From: Anolis sagrei
Lineage: Eukaryota > Chordata > Lepidosauria > Squamata > Anolidae
Direction of reading: 5' to 3'
DNA length: 64,000 nt
NCBI RefSeq assembly: GCF_037176765.1
Contig: NC_090023.1
Location: 10,120,542-10,184,541 of the forward strand
Both the position numbers and the translations under genes were made by a program. Of the stretch, positions 20,401 to 34,400 are shown one piece after another. Position 1 is the first letter of the stretch, and each line of letters opens with the position of its first letter. The notes under the pieces are model-generated. The model made no database searches. It saw nothing but the letters and a program-made list of their open reading frames with translations, and had not been told where the DNA came from.

Positions 20401-23400
20401 TGAAGTGACTGGACTGACCTTGAAGGAGCTGGGGGTGGTGACGGCCGACAGGGAGCTCTGGCGTGGACTGGTCCATGAGGTCACGAAGAGTCAGAGACGA
20501 CTGAACAAATGAACAACAACAACAACAGATTATTTTCCTTACTGCTTGTCTCTGACCAAAATAAATGAATACATATATAAAGCAGTCCTGTAATTCTCCC
20601 TCCCCATAACTTCCCACTGACCCCTGTATCCTACTTTTCCATTTTATTAAAAATTATAGTAAAAAGCTTTCAAAACTTTGCTTTGGATCCCTTTTCTCCC
20701 TTTTCCAGAGCAGCTAATGGCAGGTGCTATTAACTGGCAGTGCTTCCACTCAGAAGCCATACGTTTCTATAATTAGCCCTTGGAAGAGCAATTGCCTCCT
20801 TTTTTTCACCCCTTTTAAAATGCCCCTCTTTGGCAAAGCAGAGTTGGGAGAGACACAAAGCAGACCTCGTGAAATGCAATTAGGATGCTCTGGAGGAGAC
20901 TTTTAAAATCAATTGACTTGGCAAAAAGCGGTCTTCTTTGCAATCCTGCATCATCTTCTCCGAACCCAAGTGTGCTGATACAGGGCGCTCATCCTGGCAT
21001 TGCACTTACCCCAATAATAATAAAAATACAATAATTCACTTTATTTATATTTCGCTCTATCTCCCCAAAGGGACTCAGAGTAGATTACAGTAAACACATA
21101 TATAGGCTAACATTCAGTGCCTTTTATACAATGAACAATGACACACAATACCCAAACAAAGACAAAGCTTTCCCATTCCATCTCCAGCGTCTGGAGGTGA
21201 TGCTCAACTCTGGCCATGGGGAGGTGCTCTTGTTTCATTTTCCATGCCGAGGAGCCTGTTGTCTGTAGACCTTCCTAGTCATGTTTTGCTGGCATGGCTG
21301 CACAGGTGCCTTTTGCCTTCCTATAGCGGCAGTACCCATTGATCTACTCACATTACTGCTGCAACTCAGAATAAGCTTCACCTTGCTTCCAAACACCACC
21401 ACACAAGAGCTGTAGTTTTATAGTTTATTGAGAAAAAATCCAAGTCAAAATAAAGAATAATCATTGCAAAGTTCCAAAGATTAAGGTTAAGTGCAGAATA
21501 TAGTTCCAAAGATCTTCAGGTAAAAGCAAGAGACATATTGGCAAAGTTCAAACCAGAGTCCCAGGTACAAGCAATGAAACAATTGCCCCATGAATCACAA
21601 TGCAAGAAACCCCAAGTGTACTGCTTTCCAGTCTAAAATTATTCCATGAAGCTTCCAGGCTAATAAGCTACGTTGAACTGACACTTTCCCTTGGATTGCA
21701 AGAAACCTAAATACCTTTCTAACATGAAAACATTACATGAAATAATTGCGATGACCTTTCACCGAGCTGGCTTCTCGTCTGCAGGCCAAGCGAGAACTCC
21801 ACCTGACCCGCAAATCAAGACGAGCCTGCCGGGTCAGGTCACTATCAAGGCTTTCAGTACTTTCAGTATCAGCATGGGAAGGAGGCAAATGCCTCCCCAC
21901 TTGTTCGCTATCTCCTTTATTAAAATTCTTTTCTCCTGAGAACCGCAGTGTTGATGTTAACTCTGCACTGTCTGTGGAAACCACAGGCCCAGAGATCTGA
22001 GGCACAGAAAAAGAGCCAGGAATCGGAATCCCATCATCTTCATCATCACAGAACATCTCAGCCACAACAATTACATGTTTTCGAACTGCTAGAGTGGGCC
22101 TAAGCACTGAGCTGCTGAACTTGCTGACTGAAAAGTTGGTGGTTTGAATCTGGGGAGTGGGCTGTTAGCCCCAGCTCCTGCTAACCTAGCAGTTCGAAAA
22201 CATGCAAATGTGAATAGATGAATAGGTACCACTCCGACAGGAAGGTAATGGTGCTCCATACAGTCATGCTGGCTACGTGACCTAGGAGGTATCTACGGAC
22301 AACGGCGGCTCTTCAGCTTAGAAATGGAGATGAGCACCAACCCCCAGAGTCAGACACGACTGGACTTAATGTCAGGGGAAAACCTTTACCTTTAGGTTGG
22401 TGGGAGCTAGGGCTGACAGCCGGGAGCTCATCCCGATCCACAGTTTTGGTCTACCGATCTTCCGATCAGCAAGTTTTTCTGCAGCTAGAGGTTTAAACCT
22501 CTGTGCTACCATGGCCCAAATAACTCCGCCCTGAGTCGCCTTTGGGCTGAAATGGGCGGGATAGAAATAATGTAAATAAATAAATAAATAAACTCTTCTG
22601 TTCTTGAGGAACATTTTTCAGATTAGGTTATGTGTTACATTTGATTGTGGTGCTTGTTGTGGTTTCCATCTGGAAACAGCAGATTGAGTTAAATTAGACC
22701 TGATCCCCCTGTCCAGAGCTCTGGGATATGTTGTGGTTTCCAGCAAATACTAAAATATCCCCAAACTTTGCCAAAAGTTAGGCAAGGTTTGTATATAGCT
22801 AAAAACACACACATGATACTAGTGACCAGAGACTACGCTGAGTTATGGGAAAAGCCAGTGGTGCATTTGCAGGTAGTATGGGGTTTGGGTCGATACAGAG
22901 AATCCCAAAGTCTATGAAAGCTTATGCAACCAAGTTCTGTCTCTGGTTGTATCTTCATTGTAGTTTGACCACATTGTAATTGTTCTGGTTCAATACTGTG
23001 GGATTCTAGGCATTGCAGTTTGTTGCGTAGGCCTTTTGAAGGGACAAATTCCAGGGTTCCATAGCATTGAACCATGGCAGTTAAAGTGGTGTCAAACTGC
23101 ATTAATTCCATAGTGTAGATGTATTAATAGTGGTTTGGGTACTGGATTTTCGGAGATCAAGATTCGAATCCGTATTTGGCCACATTAATAATAATATAAT
23201 AAACTTTATTTATACCCCGCCACCATCTCCCCAACGGGGACTCGGGGCAGCTTACATGAGACCATTGAGTGAGTCACATTCTCTCAGCCTCCGAGCAAAG
23301 CAATGGCACACTTCATAGATTTCATAGAATCAAAGAGTTGGAAGAGACTTCATGGGCCATCCAGTCCAACCCCCTGACAAGAAGCAGGAATATTGCATTC

Positions 23401-26400
23401 AAATCACCCCTGACAGATGGCCATCCAGCCTCTGTTTAAAAGCTTCCAAAGAAGGAGCCTCCACCACACTCTGGGGCAGAGAGTCCCACTGCTCCTCCCT
23501 GTGGCTTCCTCTCACATATCTATCATATCTCCTCTTAACCTTCTCTTCTCAGGCTAAACATGCCCAGCTCCTTAAGCTGCTCCTCATAGGGCTTGTTCTC
23601 CAGACCCTTGATCATTTTAGTCACCCTCCTCTGGACATATTCCAGCTTGTCAATCCTCTGAAAATATATTGCAAAGAAAACCCCATTATAGGATTGCTTT
23701 AGGGCAGGCATGGGCAAACTTTGGCCCTCCAGGTGTTTTGGACTTCAGCTCCCACCATTTAGTAGGCTGTTCAGAATTGTGGGAGTTGAAATTCGTTAGG
23801 AAGTGTGGGAGTTGAAGTCCAAAACACCTGGAAGGCCAGAGTTTTCTCATGCCTGCTTTAGGGTCACCATAAGTTGGAAATAACTTGAAGGTGCACAACA
23901 ACAACAGCAGCAGCAGCAGCAGCAACAACAACATACTCTTAACCAAAACCGATTTTCAAAGGATTTAATATCCATGTAAAGTGCCCTGATGGGACTGTGT
24001 GTGGACAGGAGGCTGGAATGCATTTTTAAATAATTAGTTCGTTAACTTACGAATTGGAAAAAAACAGCTTCGTTTATTGCACTTTTAAGCTGCCCCAGTA
24101 GCCAGAGTTCTCTAAGGCATTGTAAAGATAAATGGAAACTCATAAAATGTCAAACAGTGAATGGTAGGAAGAACAGTACACAATAAAACGATCCAGGCTA
24201 TAAAACCAACCCTGAATTAAAATAACACAGAAATGTGGGAGCGTGAAATACTCATATAAGGCAGCAAATAAGCTGTGCCGCATTGAAGACGGAGAAAGGA
24301 AGAGAGATACTGAGGGTGCATCAGCACTTTAGAATTAATATAGTTCAACACCACTTTAACTACAGCAGTGTTTCTCAACCTGGGGGTCGGGACCCCTGAG
24401 GGGGTCGTGAAGGGGTGTCAGAGGGGTCGCCAAAGACCAGCAGAAAACCCAGTATTTCCTGATTGTCATGGGGATTCCATGTAGGAAGTTTGAGCCAATT
24501 TTAGCGTTGGTGGAGTTCAGAATGTTCTTTGATTGTAATGAACTATAAATCCCAGCAACTACAACTCCCAAAAGTCAAGGTCTATTTTCCCCAGGGCTCC
24601 ACCAGTGTTCACATTTGTGCATATTGTATTTGTGCCAAGTTTGGTCCAGATCCTCCATTGTGTGAGTCCACAGTGCTCTCTGGATATAGGTGAACTACAA
24701 CTCACAAACTCAAGGTCAATGCCCACCAAACCCTTCCAGTGTTTTCCGTTGGTCATGGGAGCTCTGTGTGGTAAATTAGGTTCAAATCCATCGCTGGTGG
24801 AGTTCAGAATGCTCTTTGATTACAGGTGAACTATAAATCCCAGCAACTACAACGCCCAAATTACAAAGTCAATCCTCCCCCAAATCCACTAGCATTTACA
24901 TGTGGGTGGATTGGGTATTTGTGCCCAGTTTGGTCCAGTGAATGAAAATACATCTTGCGTATCTGATATTTACATTATGATTTATAACAGTAGTTAAATG
25001 ACTGTTATGAAGTAGCAACAAAAACAGTGTTATGGTTGGGGGTCACCACTACATGAGGGACTGGATTAAGGGGTCACGGCATTAGGAAGGTTGAGAACCA
25101 CTGAACTACAGTCTACAATGGATTTACTGTCCCACTTATAGAAACTACAGACTGCCACTGATAACTATTAATGGACTTGGAAGCTGCAATTTAAGTACAA
25201 CTTATCTTTCCAAGTTGCATTGTGTGGCCCTTTTTTCAATGCATCTTCTCTCTTTGCAGGATGATTGAATGGGTCTCCTGGCCTCTGGGGAAGAACATAG
25301 ACAAATGGATCATCGCTTTGCTCAAGGGCTTGGCCGCGGTGAAGAAGTTCAGCATCTTGATTGAAGTCACGCTTTCCAAAATTGAGAGGGTCGGTATTGC
25401 AGGCAGAATTACTGTGCTTAATACCACTTTCTCTATCCCAAGTGAATCAGAACTGGGATTCAAATCCTCTCTCGGATATTAAAACCCACTGTATCAGTAG
25501 AACAGTTATGATAAAGAGAATTGTTGTTCCTATACATGCCATTATTCCCTTTGATATGCAGATGACACCACTCTGATGGCTGAAAGCGAGGAGGAGCTGA
25601 GGAGCCTTCTAATCAAGGTGAAAGAAGAAAGTGCAAAAGTTGGGTTGCAGTTAAACATGAAAATACCGAGATTATGGCAACAAGAATGACTGACAACTGG
25701 GAAATAAAGGGAGAAAACGTGGAGGCCGTGACAGACTTTGTATTTATAGGCACAAAGATTACTGCAGACGGAGACTGCAGCCAGGAAATCAGGAGATGTT
25801 TACTTCTTGGGAGGAGAGCAATGACCAATCTTGATAAAATAGTGAAGAGTAGAGACATCTCACTGGCAACACAGACCCGCATAGTCAAAGCGATGGTATT
25901 CCCCATAGTCACCTATGGATGTGAGAGCTGGACCATAAGGAAAGCTGAGCGAAGGAAGATAGATGCTTTTGAACTGTGGTGTTGGAGGAAAGTTCTGAGA
26001 GTGCCTTGGACTGCGAGAAGATCCAACCAGTCCATACTTCAGGAAATAAAGCCTGACTGCTCACTGGAGGGAAGGAGATTAGAGGCAAAGATGAAGTACT
26101 TTGGCCACATCATGAGAAGAAAGGAAAGCTTAGAGAAGACAATGATGCTGGGGAAAATGGAAGGAAAAAGGAAGAGGGTCCGACCAAGGGCAAGATGGAT
26201 GGATAGTATCCTTGAAGTGACTGGATTGACCTTGAAGGAGCTGGGGGTGGTGACGGCCGACAGGGAGGTCTGGTGTGGGCTGGTCACGAAGTGTCAGAAA
26301 CAACTGAATGAATGAACAACAACAATTCCCTTTGGCTTCATTTTCTGGTTCGTGGGAGAATTAGGGTGCTTCTACATTGTAGAATTAATGCAGTTTCATA

Positions 26401-28438
26401 CTGCTTTAATTGCAGTGGCTCCTTCCTGTGGAAGATGTTGCATAATGTAAAAAATAAACCACGTGTAGTTCATGTTTGATCAGCCCGCACACTGCCTTGC
26501 CAGAGAAAGAAAATATGCCACGCAGATGAACAATGAATAACAAGTAGTTTACTCTTCATAGTTCAGAACAACATATGTACAATGTGATCAGTTGTATCAA
26601 CTCACAAAATGTCTTTTAATGAGAGATTTAAAATGGACTTTCTTTGTTTATGTAGATAAGCTCCTTCAGCAGTTCATGAAGTGAGAGCACACACCAAACT
26701 CTGTCTCTTTCTGCTTCTCTCTCTCTGCTGCACTAAGCACATGCATAGCTGAAGCCTGAACAAAAATGTAACAGCACCTAAAAGTCCCAGGCTCACCCTG
26801 CTCCCCGGGCATAGACCGACCAATCAGCTTCATACATCTTATTTTACAGTTGACATACACATCCTCTGCACCTGCATAGCTGAAGCCTGAACAAAAATGT
26901 AACAGTATCCAAAAGTCCCAGGCTCAGCCTGCTCCCCAGGCATAGCTTGACCAATCAGCTTCATATATCTTATTTTACAGTTGACATATACACCCTCTGC
27001 ACCTGCATAGCTGAAGCCTGAACAAAAATGTAACAGTACCCAAAAGTCCCAGGCTCACCCTGCTCCCTGGGTATACACGACCAATCAGCTTCATGTATCA
27101 TATTTTACAGTTGACATGCACACCCTCTGCACCCGCATAGCTGAAGCCTGAACAAAAATGTAACAGTACTCAAAAGTCCCAGGCTCAGCCTGTTCCCCAG
27201 GCATAGCATGACCAATCAGCTCATGCATCTACAGTTGACATACACACACACACACACACACACTGATTCCTTACATGCTCCAACAGAATTCATCCACAAT
27301 CTTTGGTAAAGAAAGCTTCAAAACTACAACTCCCAGGGTTTCATAGAATTAAGCGATAGCAGTCAATGTGGTGTCAAAGTGTTATAATTCTGCGGTGTGG
27401 ATACAATCTAGGGTTCAGTTATGGAAACTCACTGGGTTACATTGACACGAAGTCATACTTTCTGAACAGGAAGGCAATAGCATGAACACTATTGACTTAT
27501 TGCCAAGTTTGCATTACATTAACACTACAGTAAAATCTCTTTTTCCTCCTACTTCTTTTTCATATTGTAGGTGTTTTCCAAGTTGTTGTATCCCATCTTG
27601 AGGGAGGGAGCGCTCTCCATTCTGTGCTATATGCTGCTCAGCTTCCAGCATTCTCACGAAGCATTTCACTTGGTAAGGAAGCAGGAACCAATGTAGTATT
27701 CAAATATTTAAGTATCTCTCAATAGCAGTATGGCATCCTGGAGTCTGAGTGTGCGCCTACATTGTTGAATTTAGTGGTACATTTCTGAACTTGGTGTGGA
27801 TACACAAAAGCTCTGAATAATAGCTAATCCTATTGAAATTGAAGGACTTCTGGACCTAGAACAACCTAGAGTTGTGCAGAAGGACCTCGAAAATGCCTAG
27901 AAGAGGACCTATTTTATCAGGCAAGGGCAATGAAACCTGTGGATTTAGGGGTTGTACTGTGTTTTTAAAGAACATATTGTGTCTCTTAGTCCTGACCCCC
28001 AGTATATAGCTGACCCCCAATGTATAGCTCAGCCAATCAAATTCTAATCTCTTCCAAATATTTGCTTTCATCATATAATTCTGGAAGAGCTCCCAAGGGT
28101 CATCTTGTCCAACCAAGACACAACCCAAGCCCTCCTGAGAGATAGCCATTTAGAAAAGTATGGTCACTCCCATCTAAGGAATTTACAACATCCACTCCAT
28201 TTACCACACCATTCCTGTCAGTTAAGATCAGACATAAATGTTGTAAGTTTTTCAGGCTGTATGGCCATTTTCCAGAAGCATTTTCTCCTGACATTTCACC
28301 TCCATCTATGGCAGGCATCTTCAGAGGTTGTGAGGTGAAACGTCAGGAGAGAATGCTTCTGGAACATGGCTATACAGCCCGAAAAACTTAACAACAACCC
28401 AGTGATTCCAGCCATGAAAGCCTTCGACAATAAATGGC

Positions 28439-28478
<40 letters not shown>

Positions 28479-31400
28479 TGAAACACAACAAGATGAGTCC
28501 ACAGCAGACACTCTGCTGGCTGTTGAATTGGATCACACATCAGACATTTCCCAAGTGTCTAGGACTGTGTGATCTATCGGCGAATTATGTGTGTAGATCC
28601 TATTAAGGTGGCCTTCAGCAGCTGGAAGATGGTAATTTTGTCAGCGTCAATTGTGTTTAAGTGAAGGCCAAGGTTTTTAGGCACGGCACCCAGTGTGCCA
28701 ATCACCACTGGGACCACCTTTACTGTTTGTGCCAGAGTCTTTGCAGTTCAATCTTTAAATCCTCAGCTTTTCCTGTTGTTTCTCTGCAATCCTGCTGTCA
28801 CCTGGGATTGCGACATCGACGATCCATATTTTGTTTTTTAACACGATTGTGAGGTCAGGAGTTTTGTGCTCCAGAACTCTGTCTGTCTGAATCCAGAAGT
28901 CCCAGAGGAGTTTGGCGTGTTCATTCTCTGTAACTTTTTCCAGCTTGTGATCCCACCAGTTCTTTGTCGCAGGCAGATGGTATTTGTGACACAAGTTCCA
29001 ATGAATCGTCTGAACAATGGTGTTGTGCCTCTGCTTGTAGTCTGTCTGCGCGATCTTCTTGCAGCAGCTGAGGATGGGATCTATTGTTTCATCTGCTTCC
29101 TTGCAGAGTCTACACTTGGGATCTGTTGTTGTTGTTGTTGTTGTTGTTGTTATTATTGTTATTATTACTATTATTGTGTTTATTTATACCCCACCTTTTC
29201 TTTCTGCCAGGAGACTTGAAGCGGCTTGCATTAAAAGCATTTCTATACAGTTTTAAAAATCTACAAATATACACACATCAAAATTTATTATTATTTATTT
29301 CTTTAGGGCATTTATATACCGTCCTATCTCAACCTCCGTAGAGGGACTCAGGGCAGCTAACAACTGCCCACAACAAGAAAAAGCATAAATATATACATTA
29401 TAAAAAACAATGTAAAACATTAAAAACAAATCACTGAATTAAGTTGTCATCCTGAAAGCAGTCCATCATAGTCCATTTAAACTGTAACTTTGCAGGCAAA
29501 TCAGTCTAGTCCACAAAGGCCTGATCCCACAGACAGGATTTCACTTGTCTCAGGAAGGACACGAGTGATGGAGCAGATCTCGTCTGTGAGGGAATTCCAT
29601 AGCCGAGGGGCTACCACAGAGAAGCCCCTGTCTCTTGTCCCCACCAGACACGATTGAGATGATGGGGGAACCAAGAGCAGGGCCTCACCCAATGATCTTA
29701 AGGTCCGAGGTGGTTCATAGTGGGAGATACCTTCAGACAGCCCTTCTGGGCCAGAACCATTCAGGGCTTTATAGGCTAAAGCCAGCACTTTGAATTGTGC
29801 TTGGAAGCTAATATGCAGCCAGTGGAGCTGGCGTAGCAAGGGCGTTGGGTGCTCTCGGTAACCTGTTCCCATGAGCAACCTGACTGCCAAGCGCTGGACT
29901 AACTGAAGCTTCTGAACAGTCTTCAAAAGCAACCCTACATAGAGTGCATTGCAGTAATCTATTTGGGATGTAACCAGAGCGTGGACTACCGTGGCCAAGT
30001 CCGACCTCCCAAGATACAGGCGCAGTTGGCACACAAGTTTTAACTGTGCGAAAGCTCCTTTGGCCACCACCGAGGTCTGAGGTTCCAGGCTCAGCGATGA
30101 GTCCAGGATCACTCCCAAATTGTGAACCTGTGCCTTCAGGGGGAGTGTAACCCCATCAAGCACAGGCTGTAACCTGATACCCTGTTTGGCCTTTCAACTG
30201 ACCAGGAGAATCTCTATCTTGTCTGGATTTAGTTTCAATTTGTTCGCTCTCATCCAGAATTAAATATCATTGGTATTAAAACATTCAGTTAACATCCATA
30301 AAAACATATTCAAAACTAAACCTCCTTGCAGGTGTAAACATCCTTGACGTACAATGCGACTCCTCTTCCTTTCCTGTTTGGTCTACTTTTCCAAAATAGG
30401 TTATACTCCCCTATTACTACATTTCAACCACAAGTCTCATCCTACCAAGTTTCAGTGATGCCAGTTATATTTACCTTCTTATGTCAACAGTTCAAGTTCA
30501 TCCTTTGGTGGAACACTTCCCATTAATGCTCTGATAATAATTGACAGCAGGAGGACAACCAAACTACAACTATATCCATTTAGGAACTGTGTTACAAGTT
30601 GCTTTGAGACTTGGTTCCAGCTACTTGTTTTGAGACTGATTTTGTTTCTTTTCAAGCTTCTTCCACATATTCCCAGAGTGGTGGCTGCCCTCAACAAGGA
30701 AAACTCCAATTCGGCCACAAGTTGCTTGGAACAGTTGGGTGAGCTCATCCACTGCATGTTCTTCCGTTTCTCAGGATTCCCAGACCTCTACGAACCAGTT
30801 GTGGAGGCCATCAAAGTAACTATTTCCTTTTTCATTTGCATGCAGCAAACAAATAGGGAGGAATAATTGGGGAGGCGATACTAAAATGGAGAGGACGTTT
30901 CTTATTTTTAACTGAGGGCGTTACTCCTAAATGTCAAGGTCTATTTTCACTACAGTCCACCAGTGTTCACATTTGGGCATATTCAGTATCTGTGCCAAGT
31001 TTGGTCCAGATCCATCATTGTTTGAGTCCGCAGTGTTCTCTGGATGTAGGTAAACTACAACTCCAAAACTCAAGGTCAATGTTCACAAAACCCTTTCAGT
31101 ATTTTCTGTTGGTCATGGGAGTTCTGTGTGCCAAGTCTGGTTCAATTCCATCGTTGGTGGAGTTCAGAATGCTCTTTGATTGTAGGTGAACTATAAATCT
31201 CAGCAATACAACTCCCAAATGACAAAATCAATCCCCCTCCACCAAACTCACCAGTATTCAAATTTGGGCCTATTGGGTATTTGTGCCAAATTTGGTCCAG
31301 TGAATGAAAATACATCCTGCATATCAGATATTTACATTGCAATTCATAACAGTAGCAAAATTACAGTTGTGAAGTAGCAATGAAAGTATTTATTTATTTA

Positions 31401-34400
31401 CTTCCTTACTTCATTTATATACCGCTTTTCTCAGCCCTCAGGCGACTCAAAGCGGTTAACAACAGCAAAATTCAATGCAAAACATCATAAACAATTATGG
31501 GACAGTTAAAACAATAACATCATCAACAATTAAACATCAATGTAACAATCATTAGCATCTTATCAGTAAAATCAGAATCCAATCTCATCATCCGTTAATC
31601 CGTGTTCCTGTATTCATTACACTGCTTAATCGAATGCTTGTTCGAACAGCCAGGTCTTCACTTTCCTTCGAAATGCCAATAGGGAGGGGGCCGATCTGGA
31701 AGGGCGTTCCACAGCCAAGGGGCCACCACTGAGAAGGCCCTGTCTCTCGTTCCCGCCAGGCGCGCCTGTGATGCAGGCAGGACCGAGAGCAGGGCCTCCC
31801 CAGATGATCTTAATGTCCTAGTTGGTTCATAGGAGGAGATGCGTTCGGAGAGGTAAGTAGGGCCAGAACCGTTTTGGGCTTTATAGGCTAACACCAGCAC
31901 TTTGAATTGTGCCCGGTAGCAAACTGGCAGCCAGTGGAGCTGGCGCAACAGAGGAGTTGTATGCTCCCTGAGTGCCGCTCCTGTTAGCAACCTGGCTGCC
32001 AAGCGTTGGACCATTTGAAGCTTCCGAGCAGTCTTCAAAGGCAACCCCATGTAGAGAGCGTTGCAGTAGTCTATACGGGATGTAACCAGAGCGTGGACTA
32101 CCGTGGCCAAGTCAGACTTCCCAAGTAATGTTATGGTTGGGGGTCACCACAACAGGAGGAACTGTACGAAGGGGTCATGGTATTAGGAAGGTTTAGAGGG
32201 TGGCATAGAATAAATTTTATGATAAATGGGTACCAAATTCTGCAAAACTCAGAATAAGGTGTTGGCAGAGTATAAGGGAAATATTGGGGAAGTTGCTTTT
32301 GGATAATAGTTTCCAGAATTTCCTGGCTGGAAGATTTAGGGAACAGTAGTCCAACAGGTAGTTTTCCCGAGTAAGTTATATTTGTGGCAAAAAGTACCCC
32401 AAATTTCTGCCTGTGTGCTCTTTGCATGGTGAATTTAAGTCCTTGCAACTGATAAAAATAAAAAGGGTGGCTATGAGTCCACAAACTGATTCTGCTCTTT
32501 TGGAATTCTTTGTTCTCCAAAGGCTCTTCCGATTCCAAACGAAGACCGAATTAAACACTTGCTTGGCCAAAATGCTTGGACCTCACAGAAGAATGAATTA
32601 GCCGGTTTTTACCCCCGTCTGGCCTCCAAATCGGAAACGGGGAAAATCGGGTTAATTAACCTGGGGAATACCTGCTACATGAACAGCATCATCCAAGCAC
32701 TCTTCATGGCCTCGGAGTAGGTATCCGTACGTTTAGTTTCTGTATTTATTATGTACATCTCATTTAAAGAATGATGGAACAAAGCTGTAACGTATAATCT
32801 CTAGAGCTGGCAAACTTTCTCTTGCCAATAAAACCATATTGTTGTTGTCCGAATGCATCCCCACTGCATGATTCAGTCTCAGTGTACCCCAAAATCAGCT
32901 GTAGTTTCAAAATGGATGTTGCGATGTTCATCTATATTAATATATATTATATTATCATACTTTTTTATAAATCACTTTTTTTCTCCTGAAAGAGACTCAA
33001 AATGGCTAAAAGAGACTCAAATGCATTTTGGAAGAAGCTTTCAAATGATTTATGGAAGGAGATGATCTTCCATAAAGATGGTGGTGCAGTGGGTTAAACC
33101 GCTGAGCTGCTGAACTTGCTGACCGAAAGGTTGATGGTTCGAATCTGGGGAGTGGGGTGAGCTCTCACTGTTAGCCCCAGCTTCTGCCACCCCATCAGTT
33201 TGAAAACATGCAAATGCGAGCAGATCAATAGGTACTGCTTCTGTGGGAAGGTAACGGCGCTCCATGTAGTCATGCTGGCCACATGACTGAGGAGGTGTCT
33301 ATGGACAACGCTGGCTCTTCGGCTTAGAATTGGAGATGACCACCACCACCCAGAGTCAGACATGACTAGACTTAATGTCAAGGGGAAACCTTTACCTTTT
33401 TATGGAAGGAAAATATTTTTATTTTATTTATTGATTGATTGATTTATGACATTTATATGCCACCCTTCTCACCCCGAAGGGGACTCAGAGTGGCTTACAA
33501 GTAATATACAATACAATAAATAAAATAAATAAATACAATATCTTCCTGGATCCCTCTCTTTACTCTGTTCCCAGAGTAGCAGTGGGTTATGTAGGTTCAG
33601 TTTACATGTGCATATTGCCAGTTTTGAATCAAAGGTTTTCCAAAATGGTCTTGTTTATGATATGGCTCCATGTTATTTTTTGATCTGGTACCAATTTTTC
33701 CATTAAAAAAGTACAGTAATGCTCAGGAATACATGTTTGTTTTGTTAACTGACGCCCCTTCTACACTGCCATACAAAATCCAGATTATATGCTTTGAACT
33801 GGATTATATGCCAGTGTAGACTCGTATAACCCAGTTCAAAGCAGATAATGTGGATTAACTGCTTTGATAATCTGGATTATATGGCAGTGTGGAAGGGACC
33901 TGAGAGATACCTGCACTCAAAATGCTTTTCATCTCTCATTGTAAGGTAAAGGTAAAGGTAGTCCCCTGACATTAAGTCCAGTCATGTCTGACTCTGGGGT
34001 GTGGTGCTCATCTCCATTTCTAAGCCGAAGAGCCAGTGTTGTCCGTAGACACCTCCAAGGTCATGTGGCTGGCATGACTGCATGGAGCGCTGTTACCTTC
34101 CCGCCGGAGCGGTACCTATTGATCTACTCACATTTGCATGTTTTCGAACTGCTAGGTTGGCAGAAGCTAGGGCTGACAGCGGAAGCTCACGCCGCTCCCC
34201 GGAATCGAACCTGCGACCTTTCGATCAACAAGCTCAGCAGCTCAGTGCTTTAACCCACTGGCTCTCATTGTACATCGTCTTATTTATGATTTTTTGATGG
34301 GTAGGGACTACTTTAAACTTTGTTTACGTACAGATTCAGTAGGCTTACCATGTTTTGTAAAAATGTTTAATTTGTGTCTTTCAAGCTTCAGGCGCTCTGT

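Larger units (their letters stand above)
23120..23945 (+). mobile_element. tRNA SINE hosting three later insertions
   Basis: The SINE head (GTGGTTTGGGTACTGGATTT, GATTCGAATCC B-box) at 23120-23180 continues at 23263-23310 (GTGAGTCACATTCTCTCAGC) and ends at 23866-23945 (CACCATAAGTTGGAAATAAC, (CAA)n). Between lie an L2 3' end (-, about 23185-23262), a CR1 (-, 23313-23662) and a hAT MITE (23705-23855). Confidence 0.7.

Noticed and set aside
25260-25482. Exon 3 frame running on to a stop as a separate small protein
   Set aside because: It is USP35 exon 3 plus read-through into intron 3; homology ends at the donor.
26440-27300. LTR fossil with internal VNTR
   Set aside because: No pair of TG...CA ends with matching flanks could be found, so only the tandem repeat is reported.
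28440-29160. Poly-Leu/poly-Val frames at triplet repeats
   Set aside because: Products of (TTA)n and (GTT)n microsatellites flanking an R4-like LINE.
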